A DNA stretch of 64,000 nucleotides from Amanita rubescens (GCA_015039365.1 WION01000004.1:1116001-1180000), one strand, 5' to 3'. Shown: positions 11,793 to 24,302, counted from the stretch's first letter. The notes: generated by a model not told the origin, from the sequence alone. Made by a program: numbers and translations.

Positions 11793-12763
11793 ATGGACAA
11801 GAACACCCGTCAATACCACAGACCGCGCTCGGCCTCCACAGGAGCCTTGCCGGAAACCAGTCCTGCTTACGCGAGTAGTAAGCAAATTCTTCGATGGCTT
11901 AAACAACCAAACTCATGGACAGATGCCCAGCAGGAGGCCTTTTTGGCTCAATTAGCGGCATTAACAGGTTTACCCCAGTTACCTGTGGGCGACAGTCTGT
12001 CCTATGATCTTGATCTATTGACGGAGAGCTTGATACAGCAAAATCTCCCCCAATATTCCCAACCAACACCTGGACAGTCATTCTCAAGCTCAAGCTCCGT
12101 ACAGCCCTATATGCAACATTTCTCCCCGGGTCTGCATCCGCTGCAGTCACATCAAGACCCATATACCAACCTACCTGTTGCAAGCGATTCTGCCGGGCCA
12201 TCTAGTTCATCATATGGCATGCTATCTCCTGGTGAATCAAGTTATGCAAGTACAACCATAAACTCACCGTCCATGTCGAGTCCTAGCGCATCTGCAGAAA
12301 TAGAAACAAACTCGGACACTGAACGCGCCGGCGCCGACGATAAAAGGCGCAGGAACACCGAGGCATCAGGTAACCACTTTCGATAACTGTTCGTGGGCAT
12401 GTACTAAGCATGCGCCGCATAGCCCGCTTTCGCACCAAGAAGAAGCTAAAAACGATCAACTTAGAGCGTTCAGTGTCCGATCTTACTGGACGTGCGGAGG
12501 AATTGGAGCGCGAAGTGGCCGATCTACGGCGAGAGAACGGATGGCTGAAGGAGATAATAATGCTGAAAGGCACCCGACTCGGGGCGCTCAATCTTACACA
12601 ACACCTGGATGCTCTGCATCCAGATCCAAGGACAGAACGCCAGAGGCCACAAACAAGCAAGGGAAGTGTATCGGCAAGGTCTGCCGCAGAGGAAGACCAA
12701 GGTGACGAGAGCAGAAACGAAGGAACCAGCAGTGGGATACGGAAGAGCAAAAGTAGGGAGTAG
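11793..12763 (+). CDS. bZIP transcription factor, Cys3/Met4-like
   Basis: Two exons, 11793-12369 and 12423-12763, give about 305 residues. The intron falls inside the DNA-binding basic region, and splicing creates KRRRNTEASARFRTKKK with the bZIP signature N-x7-R. The leucine zipper follows with five leucines at exact seven-residue spacing (LERSVSD-LTGRAEE-LEREVAD-LRRENGW-L). The N-terminal 190 residues are Ser/Gln/Pro-rich and likely activate transcription. The basic region resembles fungal Cys3/Met4-type sulfur regulators, so a role in sulfur-amino-acid genes is a guess from family. An open segment at 12841-12957 may be an alternative last exon. Confidence 0.85.
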
Positions 12764-13848
12764 GAAGGAGTCTATTCATAGCACATGTCCCACTATAGCA
12801 ATTCCTTCGCATCTTTGTCAATGTTTGAACCTGTGAGCACATGTCCTTTGGTAGACCTCCTTCAATCAGTGTCGGCTTCAAGCCAGCGCCTCCAGATCGT
12901 GGTTCTTTCCCCCTCGACCATTATGGTGGGCTCTCCGAAGATTTCTCCTTGAAATAGCGCTGACTCAGCACAAGGCGAATGCAAGGATAAGATGATGTTT
13001 TACATGGATTGCCTGCGGCGAAATTCGGGCCAATCGACGCCTTGCAGAGCTTTCAGCAAGGATTACTTGAACTGCAGAATGGAAAAGTATGGTAATATGT
13101 TTGGTTCGTTATTTTGCAATTGATCATATATATATAGAGGATTGATGGAACGAGATAACTGGGGAAATCTAGGTCTGGGGAATGTTCAGCCTGAAAAACG
13201 GACGGCGGAGGACGCCCCAGAGAAAGCGGACAAGAAAACATAACGCTTGTCAATGTCATCATCCAGCCCGCTATTTCGAGTCTGCGCTTAGGGCTACCGC
13301 TTACAGACATGTTTGCACTAATTGAAATATGAAATACTTTATGCCAGTCAGCTGGGATGGTGTAATTTATCTTGCAGCACGGTTTGAAAATAACAGTATG
13401 TGTTGCACTGGTGGGGGCAACTGAAGCTAACTTGGTAAATCAGGTGGACTGGTACTGGTACAGTATTATCGTGCACGTTCGTTTTTGTTCGCGCACGAGG
13501 GGTCCAGAGTTCAACGTTCAGCGCTTTCAGCCTTATATAATATGGATGAAACTGACAATATTTAGATCCTGTCTCAGCAAGGTCCCCGCGCTGGCCAATC
13601 AGCCCTGAGTTATTGATACACGCTTTACCCAAATGGATATATGATCCTGGATCCGAAAGCAACCAATCACCAATGGGAACGTTTGAAGTTGGTCCGATCC
13701 TCGCTCACAATTTGCGAAATCATTTGTGCCTTAACAACTGTAGATTCCCGACCTTTCTCGATGGCCGCTTCAGCAATAAAGCACATTTAGGATTCAAACT
13801 CAAACCTACCCCTTCCCTTCAACCACCTCCCACTGCCGGCGACATATC
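12764..13848. other. Intergenic region, no convincing gene
   Basis: About 1.1 kb between the bZIP gene and the first GDPD gene. It holds one short coding-like stretch at 12841-12957 (plus strand, ends FPLDHYGGLSEDFSLK) that may belong to the bZIP gene, a TATA-like CTTATATAAT near 13530, and otherwise AT-rich sequence with only short open frames. Confidence 0.5.
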
Positions 13849-15411
13849 ATGGTTTACATATCATGGTCATTGCTCACGACTTACTTCTCCCTACTTACAA
13901 GCAAGTCGAGCCCAGTTTACCGGAAATATTTCGACCTGCAGGTATGTCCACACTATCATAGCTTGAGCCGACGTTCTAAGTAATCTGTCCAGGGACACCG
14001 CGGGGGGCGAGGGGACGCGAATGAAAATACCCTTCCCAGTTTCGCTTGGTGAAAGCTGACGCTGCGATCTCCTATGAGCTTAGATTCACAATGCTCTAGG
14101 GGACTTATATCTGGGGTCACTACTTTGGAGTTGGACAATGGTATCACCAAGGTACCTGACGTTTTCAATGTTTGCACCCACAAAGATTCATGTTAGTGAA
14201 CAAAGGACGGCGTCCCGGTTGTCTGGCATGATGAGTCGATAACCGCTGAAAAGTGCCAAGACACCGCCCCGGCCGTTAGTGAACAATCATGACATACCGG
14301 ATCTTCGTTCTTACATTTTTTGAGACAGTGGGAAGGCGATCCAAGCTTCCCATACGTCGGGAAGAATATTGCCAATCTCACACTGGCACAGCTCAAGACA
14401 CTGGACTGCGGTTCTAAACGTCTTAATGACTTTCGTAAGTTACGCCGTCGTATTGCCATATCTTTGATGATTGAATCCCATGCAGCGTTACAACTCGGTT
14501 ATGCCGGGACAAAGATATCAACATTGAAAGAGCTGTTTGAATTTGCCCGATGTGCGGATCCTCACCGTCAGATATTGTGGAATATTGAATCCAAAACCAA
14601 CCCGATTGTTCCGGGCGCCACCCGAGGTGTTGAAGAGTTCGTGACAAAGCAACATGCCGAATTTGTCGCGAGCGGATATGATCCTTCTCAAATCACAGTA
14701 AGTACATTCTCTCATATTACGAAGGCACGCTCAAAAATAATTAGTATCAGAGTTTTGATTGGCGGAGTCTTGTAGCAATGAAGGTACGACACAAAACCGA
14801 TATTAGGATACGTGCAGACGTTTCTGAACAAGTCAATAGGCATTAGACGACAGGTTCCCCACGTCTGCTTTGATATACGAGTTTGTACATAAAATACTGA
14901 TGGTGGCGTCGTTGCTGAATCACGTTACAGAGATTCGCTTCTAGTTGACGACAATGGGATATCACCATGGTTCGGCGGCTTGCGACTTGAAGATTTTCCA
15001 GGGGCAACAATCGGCGCGCAAATTGCCAATGCCGCGAAATCTATCAAAGCAGACGTCTTATCTCCTAATGCATACTACTTCAACAGCACTGCTACTGATC
15101 CATCGTTACCTGGCTACATACCATTCACGACGAGGGACTTGATCGATGTTGCACATGAAGTTGGTTTAACCGTTATACCCTGGACGGTAAATTGACTTGC
15201 TTGTTCTATCTGACTGACGTTCCCATTGGTGTCATAGGTGAATCGTCACAACATCGCCGACCAGCTTGTCAGCTGGGGCGTAGATGGCGTCATCACAGAT
15301 TACCCTAGCATTTTCTATAGATGGGCAATAACGAAGGGGCTGAAGGTTGCACCCACCTTTGCGCAAGATCATGTGTTGTTTTGCCTCCAGAAACATTTGC
15401 AGACCGTATAA
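13849..15411 (+). CDS. Glycerophosphodiester phosphodiesterase, tandem copy 1
   Basis: The multi-exon gene begins MVYISWSLLTTYF, followed by an intron just before the catalytic GHRGGRGDANENTLPSF. Then come LELDNGITKDG and VPVVWHDESI, which give both active-site histidines (HRG and WHD) and the acidic metal ligands (ENT, ELD) of the GDPD barrel. The C-terminal half keeps PWFGGLRLEDFPG and WGVDGVITDYP. The enzyme splits glycerophosphodiesters such as glycerophosphocholine into glycerol-3-phosphate and an alcohol. The N-terminus is only mildly hydrophobic, so location is uncertain. Exon order matches copy 2 immediately downstream. The exons around 14780-14940 are less certain than the rest. Confidence 0.87.
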
Positions 15412-15558
15412 GTTTACGAAACGGTTTAGAAGTCCTTAGAATCAAGAACCAATTTTGTACATTAGACTCTGCATTTCGCGATACCAGTAGATTATGACTT
15501 GGGATCCTTCACTGTCACTAATTTTAAATAATAATCTAATACTATTAATAGCGCAGGC

Positions 15559-17173
15559 ATGAAGGATGCTACCGTCAGAGCAGCTATCCGTTTTGCACCG
15601 CTCCTAACCTTCCTGCTCCTGAGTCTCTTAGGGTTCAACTTGTGCTTGACTATTTTGCAAGGATCTTCCCAGTCCGGAGGAAGGAGCTTGGACATACAGG
15701 TATGGTGCCACGGGCATTCTGGACGTTATGTGCACTTAAGAGGTGGTATTACAGGCGCACCGCGGCGGGAGAGGAGGTGTAATTGAGAATACCCTCCCTA
15801 GTTTTGCATGGTGTTAACATAATTCCGGCACATTGATCCGAATCGGTCATTAACATCCTGAAATTGCAGGGGACTCATAGACGGTGCCACGACACTAGAA
15901 CTGGATAATGGCATAACCAAGGTAGAGAGTAATCCCATCGTCACGAAAATGGATATAATCCCAAGCAGACTTTTCGTAGGATGGCGTCGTGGTGGTTTGG
16001 CACGACCAGAGCATCCTGGCCGAGAAATGTCAGGATACTGCACCAGCTGTATGGCAGGCGCTCACGTTCTTGTTATCGTCAGGACCTTCTGCTCACGAAT
16101 GTCCTAGTTTGAAGGGGACCCAGACTTTCCGTATGTCGGGAAGTTCATTGTCAACTTAACCCTGGCACAGATCAAGACGCTGGATTGCGGTTCCAAGCGC
16201 ATAGACGGCTTCTGTGTGTTCTGCTATTCCCCACTCTGGCGGTCGGTGGCACGGCGGCTCACATACACTTTAGCACTTCAACTCACATACCCCGGAATGA
16301 AGATATCTACTCTTGAAGAACTCTTTATCTTTGCTAATTGTGCAGACCCAAGGCACGAGATACGGTGGAATATCGAATCCAAAATCAATGCGTCGCACCC
16401 TAACAGTACGCATGGCGTTGACACATTTGTGACGAAACAGTATGCGGAATTTGCAAAGAGTTCATACCCCTTCTCTCAAATCATCGTAAGTGCCACTCGA
16501 ATTGTTTTCATGCTATTACCCTTATTGGCGCAGTACCAGAGCCTTGACTGGAGGACACTGATTGCCATGAAGGTCAGTCTGACCAGAACGTCATGCATGC
16601 TATTAACATCGCGTGCAGAAACTGGACCCTCGTATTAAAACGTCTGCTCTTATATTCCCGTCAGCATCTTTGTTGCGTTCCTGTTCAATCGTTTCATGAC
16701 TCAATTGGCCACAGTGGCACTCTTGTTACAGAAAATGGCACTACGTCACCTTGGCAGGCTGGAATACCGATAGGTGACTTGCCTGGACCGTCCATCGATG
16801 TCAAAATAGCGGACGCTGCACGCACAATTGACGCAGATATTTTGTCACCTTCGACAGGAACGTTAAACTATATGCCATTCACAACAAAAGCTATGATAGC
16901 AAGAGCACACGAATTGAAAATGCAGGTGATACCTTGGACTGTAAGAGATTGTGTGGACTAAGCTGTTCAGGCTGACGTTAAATCTAGGTAAATAGTCTGG
17001 ATACGATGGAGCAACTAGCGGGGTGGGATGTGGATGGGGTGATAAGCGATTATACGCGAGATGTGCGGCGATGGGCTCGGCAACAGGGATACAGTACAGG
17101 AGATACGTACAGCGAGCAGCCAGTGCTCGAGTGCCTAGCCGGCGCGATGGCTGGGCGGATCGGATCGGAATGA
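15559..17173 (+). CDS. Glycerophosphodiester phosphodiesterase, tandem copy 2, membrane-anchored
   Basis: It starts 147 bp after copy 1 and has the same exon plan. The N-terminus carries a strong transmembrane helix (FAPLLTFLLLSLLGFNL), absent in this form from copy 1. Catalytic motifs are intact: AHRGGRGGVIENTLPSF, LELDNGITKDG, VVVVWHDQSI. Shared blocks such as YVGK..NLTLAQ.KTLDCGSKR show recent common origin, while loops differ clearly. The C-terminal part ends with GWDVDGVISDY and an additional tail. The stop at 17171-17173 is only 67 bp before the Rieske start codon. The two copies probably differ in location or substrate; this is inferred from the N-termini. Confidence 0.87.
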
Positions 17174-17240
17174 GCCGGGTACAAACAGAGCCAAATTCTC
17201 TCTTGACCGTTTCCGTCGAGTCCGATCGTCTCTCAACGCC

Positions 17241-18285
17241 ATGGCCGCTGTCTATACCGCCAAAAAGGCGGCCCTCACCATTCCCCCGACCGTCCGCACT
17301 CTGCCCTCGGGAGTCCCTACTGCACCACTTTTGAATCTTGTCGCCAGAGCACCTGCTTCCAGCCACGGTCATGACCATGGTCATGCGGGTCCGCGCGGTG
17401 ATGCTCCCCCCCGTTGGGCTGGTGGAGTCTCGAGAACTTCTTCTGGTTTGGTCTCGACGACATATCTGACCTGTACGTCTTGTTTTTTTTACAACGCTAG
17501 AATTTCTTTAAATGACATATTGTAGCACCTCCGTACTCCAATTTCCAGCAGCGTTTTATTCACACTTCTGTTGCACGGAAAGACACTTCTGATGTTCCGG
17601 ATTTTTCAAAATACCGCGCATCCAACTTTGAAACAAATCGAACTCTCTCGTATTTTATGGTTGGAACGATGGGTGTGCTCAGTGCCTCCCTTGCCAAGTC
17701 TACCGTGACGGAATTTCTGCAAACAATGGCTGCCTCCGCAGACGTCCTCGCCCTCGCCAAAGTTGAGGTAGAACTTGCCAACATTCCTGAAGGCAAAAAT
17801 GTCATTATCAAATGGCGCGGCAAGCCCGTGTTCATCCGACACAGGACACAAGATGAAATTCAGGAAGCGCGTTCTTCCAACTGGAAGTCCTTACGCGATC
17901 CTCAATCCGACGATTCGCGCGTGAAAAAGCCGGAATGGCTAGTTATGTTGGGTGTCTGCACACACTTGGGTTGTGTACCTATTGGTGAAGCTGGTGACTT
18001 TGGAGGCTGGTACGTTTCACCGCCCATCCCGTGTATTTTCACTAATGTACATCTGGAAGGTTCTGCCCTTGTCACGGTTCTCACTATGACATCTGTATGG
18101 TGCTCCCCTATTTTGGTGTATTCGAAACTGACATTCCTTCATAGCGGGTCGCATTCGCAAGGGTCCTGCACCTGTAAGAGAAGCTTATGATTGTAATTCT
18201 TGTCTTGCTAATGGCGTTGCAGCTTAATCTCGAAGTACCTTCGTATGAATTCACGGACGGAGACTCTAAGCTTCTCATTGGATGA
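17241..18285 (+). CDS. RIP1: Rieske iron-sulfur protein of mitochondrial complex III
   Basis: Five exons. The N-terminus is a mitochondrial targeting region with a His-rich patch (HGHDHGHAG). A Rieske transmembrane segment follows (SYFMVGTMGVLSASLAKSTVTEF), with the hinge MAASADVLALAKVEV and the 2Fe-2S binding loops CTHLGCVP and, after an intron, CPCHGSHYD. The protein ends YEFTDGDSKLLIG. It passes electrons from ubiquinol to cytochrome c1 in the inner membrane. All four cluster ligands (two Cys, two His) are present. The start at 17241 directly precedes the presequence. Confidence 0.96.
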
Positions 18286-18399
18286 GCCCTACTCCTAGAT
18301 AAGATAGATCATAGACAATATTAATATTACTCCGACCTGTATTGTCGTTTCCGAAATCGCACGAACCAGCATAACGCAACATTTACCACGACTACAAGC

Positions 18400-19231
18400 A
18401 TGGCGAAAGTCGAGGTATTGACCATCAGGAACCTCTTCGACGTGTTCTCTCCTAGTGGTTTGTATGTCGTTGCATATGCCTGGCTCTTTGGAATGTGTGA
18501 GTCCAATATGCCCCAGTGGATGTGATATCTTTAGTCACCCCCCGCTCAGCCTTCTGGAACACATTTTTTGGCGGCGAGTGGTAGTTACACAGACGTAGTT
18601 GAACCCTAACGCGTAGCAATCTAGGGGTCATTGCTTATAAAACTCTTCGTGAGTGTAGGCTCAGTTTCAACTCGTTTCGGAACTGAACATGCAACGGTAG
18701 CCCGTCAACAGTTCGGAGCACTCCAACACAAGACATTCCCTATATATTTCTTAATATCTATTGCATTGTCATCGTTGATGATCGTATATTGGGTCTTTAC
18801 CCATCCCGACGTCGCTACATACATCCTACGTCCCGAGGTGACTGATGTTGCGCAGTTATACGCGCTCTTGACTATATTCGGATGTCAAGCCCTCAATTAT
18901 TTTGTTATCGGTCCAATCACTAGCAAGTGGGTGTACAGCAAGTAATGGAAGAGGATGTCCTCACGTGTAATTTCAGGACTATGTTTGAACGTCACAAGTT
19001 GGAAAAGGAGGAGGGAAAGAGTTACAATGAATCTAATGTACGTGATCTGAAAACCTCTATCTCAAATGAATATGAATGTTAATCTATGAATAGGTCTCTG
19101 ATAAGATGAAAGCGCTAAACCGCAGATTTGGAATGTTACATGGGATTAGCTCCCTTTTTAACTTGACCGCTGTCATTGCCGCAGGTTTCCATGGACTTTG
19201 GATCGGGAATGCTGGCGTCAAGGGTTACTGA
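18400..19231 (+). CDS. TMEM205-like four-helix membrane protein
   Basis: Exons joined in frame give MAKVEVLTIRNLFDVFSPSG, then hydrophobic segments including LYVVAYAWLFGMSFWNTFFGG, IYFLISIALSSLMIVYWVF, LYALLTIFGCQALNYFVIGP and LFNLTAVIAAGFHGLWIG. It ends NAGVKGY. The pattern SFWNTFFGG..AYKTLPRQQFG..Q..TFP.YF matches the TMEM205-like (DUF4149) family found in fungi and animals. The function is poorly known; human TMEM205 is linked to drug resistance and secretion. No targeting peptide is evident. Confidence 0.82.
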
Positions 19232-19315
19232 TTTGTATATCTCAATGCGCATTTTCTACTATTGTAACAATATGTAAATTGGAAACACCGCCAGAATGCA
19301 AACATACTGCCCTTT

Positions 19316-20260
19316 TCACGCTCCTACAGACTCCGCCTCTGGCAGGTATCCTTCCCTTAGGCTACGTTCTAATCTCCGGATTTCCTCTATCGACTTGGCG
19401 CTAGCGATAGCGGCCTTAACCCTCTCCCGTTCTTCCTTTGTCATTAGACGTCCGGCCTTTCCTGAGACAGGCATAGGCTTAGGCTCATCGATGGTCAGGG
19501 CAGATTTCGCTGACTGCGTTGTGACTGATGTGGACAGCGTCGTCGCTAGCTGCGTCATTAGACCATCAGGCGTAACGAACAATTTCTTTGCAGCTTCACG
19601 CTCCTGAAAATGCCGACACGAACCACGAGACGCGCGGCAGACCGAGTAAGTTGTCGAGTTTGAGCAGCGCGAAGGAAATGGAGGTGCAGGTGAGCGGGCG
19701 CACCTTGTCCCGAATTCTCTGGAAATCCAAAACTCTCAGCCCAGGAATTCTCCAGGCAAGCCACTCGCGATACCATTTTTTCTCCCGCACGGGATTACCC
19801 ATGAGCGAGAGGTACTTGAGTTGTTTGAGCTCTTTTAGGGGTTCAAGGTCGCCCATCTCTGTGATATTGTTGTTGATGAGAACGAGAGTGGTGAGGTTGG
19901 GAACAGAGAGGTGGATGGAAGTAGAAATGCTTGATATTCGATTGTTCGCCAGTAATAGGGTATGCAAACGCTTGAGCAATGGCAGATTTCCAAGGGTTAC
20001 GATGGCATTGTCTGTAAGATCTATGGCATCGTGTTGATCCTGGAGTGCTGTCATGAACTATGAAGAGACGGGGGGTCGTGCGACGCACTTTTGTTACACC
20101 CAAATTCTCAATTGTCGGTAATTTGTAACCTGTGGGTTGGAATAAGCTTGAAATATTGAAGTGAAATGCAAAGGGACGGGCCTCTGAGGTCTAATTGGCG
20201 TTCCTTTACGGCGTTAAGGCCAGAAGTAGCTTGCGCAAGTAGCTCTGGTGTGAGCTTCAT
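19316..20260 (-). CDS. LEA1: U2 snRNP protein A' (leucine-rich repeat)
   Basis: It begins MKLTPELLAQATSGLNAVKE and continues QLDLRG, then after an intron YKLPTIENLGVTKDQHDAIDLTDN, the classic U2A' start. Leucine-rich repeats follow (LPLLKRLHTLLLANNRIS, PNLTTLVLINNNITEMG) and the cap LMGNPVREKKWYREWLAWRIPGLRVLDF. The C-terminal exon has a charged coil (MTKEERERVKAAIASAKSIE). With U2B'' it binds stem-loop IV of U2 snRNA in the spliceosome. The first intron seems to need a GC donor (AGAG|GCCCGT) to keep the conserved frame. The start codon is only 65 bp from that of the divergent Sac1 gene. Confidence 0.93.
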
Positions 20261-20325
20261 GATTGTGGGCAATTGAACGAGAAAATCCAAACACGCGCTC
20301 CTTCAATTTGTGAACATCAACTACA

Positions 20326-23023
20326 ATGCTATCTGTGCACCACCGTCTGCATTTGTAAGTCCACCTCACACCTCACACCCCTCCCGCTCATTTCTTTGAC
20401 AGGTATACCGATGGAAACGATTCTTACATCTTTTTGCCGGATGGTGTGGACGCCCAGGCACTCACTATCAACCGTTCGTCTGGGGACATTTCACTTAACC
20501 GTATGTCCTCAATTGCCAGTAACCACCCTGAACTGAGCTCTAAAATACAGACTGGAAAACTGCCAATACCTTCTACGGCTCGCCGCTCCGGCCGAAGCAT
20601 ATATGGCATCCTCGGCATCATTTCTTTGACCCTCTGTCAGTCGCCTTGCTGTGGCCCTTCTGCTTGCTGACGCTTGTCCTTGCGCAGCCGACTATGTAAT
20701 CCTCATGACTGGCCGAGAATTGCAAGGCCGCTTCATGGGTCATGATATATACCGGGCCACTAAATTCGATATTATATCTATAAACTCCAACATTTCTGCC
20801 TACAACCCTCCTCACTCTGTAGAGGCCCACCTCTTGGCACTGGTCCGTTCTCATCTCGAGGGCGGAAGCTTCATCTTCTCGTATGAATGGGATCTGACAA
20901 GACGCCTGCAAGCCCAATGGGAAAGTCGTGACGCCGATTCAAAGAAGGCATTATGGGAAGTTGTACGTTGACTACCTTACGCGCAGCATTTGGCATTCGT
21001 GGCTAATTGGTACCCAGGTGGATGATAGGTTTTTTTGGAATAAGTAAGTTGGGTTGTTCTACGGGAATTTTTCTAGTTCAACGTCAAAAACAGATTTTTG
21101 CAGTCGAGGCTCATGGAAGCAGCGTCATCCAAACCAAAGAAAGACGCGGTGAGTCTTCCCCGTCTTTGGCGGTCAAAAAGTTTAACTCGTTTTAGATTGG
21201 CCCGTACATCTTACCACTTCTGTACGGTAGTACGTGTAACGTTGAGGCAGACCGGTATGCATTGCTTATGAACTCACAGCTTTTGATCTGCGACCCGCTT
21301 TCATCAATGGTCGCCACATGCAACTGTGCTTGATAAGCCGTCGCTCTCGTTATCGAGCGGGGACACGGTACTTCCGTAGAGGAATAGATGAAACAGGTCA
21401 CGTTGCCAACTTTAACGAGACGGAGCAAGTGTTACTGGTGGAGAAGCAAGTATCTACTGGTGCAACATCAGACGACGCGTTCGCCGCCAAGCTTAGCTTT
21501 GTACAGATCAGAGGGAGCGTTCCTCTGTTCTGGGCTGAAGTAAACACGTTAAGGTACAAACCAGATCTACAAATCATGGACCTGCAAGAAACGGTAGTTC
21601 ATATCTTTGCTCATTGTTTAGGGACTTACACGATCGTAGGCCGACGTGATGAGAATGCACTTGCAAGAACAGGTGTCAAAGTACGGCAGCCAGGTTCTGG
21701 TTAATCTTATAAATCAGAAGGGTCATGAAAAGCCTGTGAAGGACGCTTATGAACGTTACCTTTCACAAGTTGGTGATTTCCTCTGCGGATATCCGTCTCT
21801 ACTGATCTCTCTAAAGCTTAATTTACCAAATGTGCGGTATCAATATTTTGATTTTCATAACGAGTGCAAAAACATGCGTTGGGACCGGATATCCGTTCTA
21901 TTCGACAAGATACAAGATGAGTTAGAACAACAAGGGTGCGTGGAATACTGTCACCTGTTTCCCCGTCATTTCCGAACAGAATATAATTAGATATTTCCAC
22001 CTCAATGAATCCCAAGGGACGGTCGTCAAGTCCCAGTCTGGAACGGTAAGAACCAACTGCATGGATAATCTTGATCGGACAAATGTGGTGCAAGCTGCTT
22101 TGGCAAAGTGGACTGTCAATAAAATGCTTCGTGAACTTGGTGTCATTCCTGAGGGTGCTGGTATCGATGATTATGAAGCTTTCAGCAAGGATTTTAGAGA
22201 ACGTAGGTCATTTTGGTCTGATAATCAAGCTATACAGTCGCTGATCCTCTTACGCAGAATGGGCAGACCAAGGAGACGCAATAGCTAGAGCCTATGGTGG
22301 TTCTGATGCCCTCAAGTCAGATTATACCCGTACAAATAAGAGAACCCGTAGAGGCCTGTTAGAAGATGGCTTTAAGTCCATGACACGGTATCTTAAAAAC
22401 AACTATTTTGACGGAGCCCGGCAGGTGAGGATCCAGTATTTTTCCTATCAGGCGGCACAGTAACTAGGTGATAGGATGCCTTTGACTTAATGACAGGTTT
22501 ATACATACCCAGAAAAAACCCATTGTCAGCCTTGTATCTTGTCACAGATACCCGCCCTTTGATAACACGTTCGGTGCGTATTGCTATTAGACTGAATGTA
22601 TCATATTAACCAACAAGGCTTAGATGCCATTGGTGGCTTGTTTCTCGCTCTTTATGATCTGCGCGGGGCTCACACTCCCACGTTCTTCTGGTGCGCCGTA
22701 TTGTCTTTCGCTTTGGTAGTTACTCTGACATTGTGCCAGACTATTCTTTGTTATACTATTTCTTATTCTGGTTCATTGTACTTTCCTTGTCTCTCGCCTT
22801 TATTCTTATGCACGGTATCGACTACGTGTCTTGGCCCCAGCTTATCCCACCCACAAACATCATTTACTATTCTGGACCAGGATATCGTTCGGGACATCAT
22901 GGCAAAGGAATACAAGGGAGCTTTGTGAAGTTGAACTTGCAACCTGCAAGGTGGCTTACACGTGGCAGGCTGAAAGGCGAAGAGATTGAGTTGGGAATGG
23001 GATTGAAGAAGAGGGTAGACTAA
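20326..23023 (+). CDS. SAC1: Sac1-type phosphoinositide phosphatase
   Basis: The intron-rich gene starts MLSVHHRLHL and continues after an intron YTDGNDSYIFLPDGVDAQAL. Sac-domain landmarks appear in order: YVILMTGRELQGRFMGHDIYRAT, RFFWNKFLQSRLMEAA, RYRAGTRYFRRGID followed by NFNETEQ, WAEVNTLRYKPDL, and the catalytic loop RTNCMDNLDRTNVVQ with CX5R(T). Two C-terminal hydrophobic segments (about 22690-22860) serve as the ER/Golgi anchor. The protein ends GEEIELGMGLKKRVD. It dephosphorylates PI4P; with a tricalbin-like protein in the same window this fits contact-site lipid traffic, though they are not adjacent. Several exon edges are approximate. Confidence 0.93.
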
Positions 23024-23190
23024 AAGGGTTACAATAAACCGTAGTATTATGGGTACCGTAAGATGGGGGCTATGTAATGATGGATGTTGTTCGCGGAGGT
23101 TGAATTCCGTAGAAATTTTATTTACAAAGCTGAGACGTTGTTTAGCTCAGCAGACGGTTAGGTACCCACACTTTCTTTCAGCACTCAGTC

Positions 23191-24203
23191 ATGCCAAAGG
23201 GTACGAAACGAGCATCTCCTGGCGCTGAAGAGGAGAAGAGTCCTCTTCAAAACGTTGAATTAAGCGATGAGAATGCAAAAAAGTTGCAGGAAGTGCAACG
23301 CGAGATTGCTCGCGCCGAATTGGTCCTCGGTTAGTGTGAAATCATCGTTATCTTCAACACATGACTTAAAAGTTCCTCATTGTTAGAGCGCCAGGCGCAG
23401 CTCCAACTAGTTTCTGCATATGAAAAAAGGCGCGAAATTGTCCGCACTATCGACAAGTTCTGGCCCATTGCATTGATGAACCACCAACTCTTTGAATTTC
23501 ATGTACAACATAACGCAGACCAGCATGCATTGAAATATCTTGAGGATGTCTGGGTCGACCGCGATAAGCAAGAGCCCAGATGCTACACTATTGAATTTGT
23601 AGGTTCCATGATATACTTGTTTGTACGCTCTAACGCCGATGTGTTGCTAGCACTTCAAAGAAAATCCATACTTTACGGATAAGGTGTTGAAGAAGGAGTT
23701 CAAGTACGTTCCTCCTCCCTCGGCTGCCGATGAGAAGCCGGATGCAGACGGCATTACCCCATCAATGTTGGATTTCGCATGGGACAGGGATGTCGTACCA
23801 TCGGTGAGATCACATCTGCACGTGCAAAGGTTGTTTACGAAAGATGGGGCAGTCGGTCAAGATTCAGTGGAAGGATCCGAAAAAGTCCCTAACAAAGTTG
23901 TATCCACGCAAGGTTGACAAGGAAGATGATGATGTCACTGACTTTGGTAGTTTCTTCAATTTCTTCGAGCAAGAAACGGACACCATGGAGGTTAGTGTGG
24001 AGTCATTATGGAGCTAAATTGATGGCTAAAAGTTGTTCTCGCAGATTGGAGTGACGATTGGAAATGAGATTTTCCCAGACGCAATTGAGTTTTTCCTGGG
24101 ACAGCGTGGCGATGCTATGGACTCTTCAGATGAGGAGGAAGATGATGATGACGAGGAAGAGATAGATCTCGAAAAACCACGGCCGAAAAAGAGGCGTGTG
24201 TAG
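23191..24203 (+). CDS. NAP-family histone chaperone (SET/Vps75-like)
   Basis: The product starts MPKGTKRASPGAEEEKSP and contains a long helical segment (NAKKLQEVQREIARAELVL, ERQAQLQLVSAYEKRRE). The NAP core follows: FWPIALMNHQLFEFHVQ, YLEDVWVDRD, YTIEFHFKENPYFTDKVL, IQWKDPKKSLTK and FFNFFEQETD. An acidic C-terminal tail (SSDEEEDDDDEEEIDLE) ends with a basic KKRRV nuclear signal. The short early helix and the earmuff region resemble SET and Vps75 more than Nap1. These proteins shuttle H3-H4 or H2A-H2B. A histone H3 gene lies about 26 kb away, with no direct linkage. Confidence 0.88.
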
Positions 24204-24302
24204 GAACTATTTTTAGAATTCTAAAAATAGGACATGGATAAGCCGTATTAATAGCGAATTCTTTTCTTGTAGTTTGGTTTCCCTCACCTTTGTACCGTCT
24301 CC

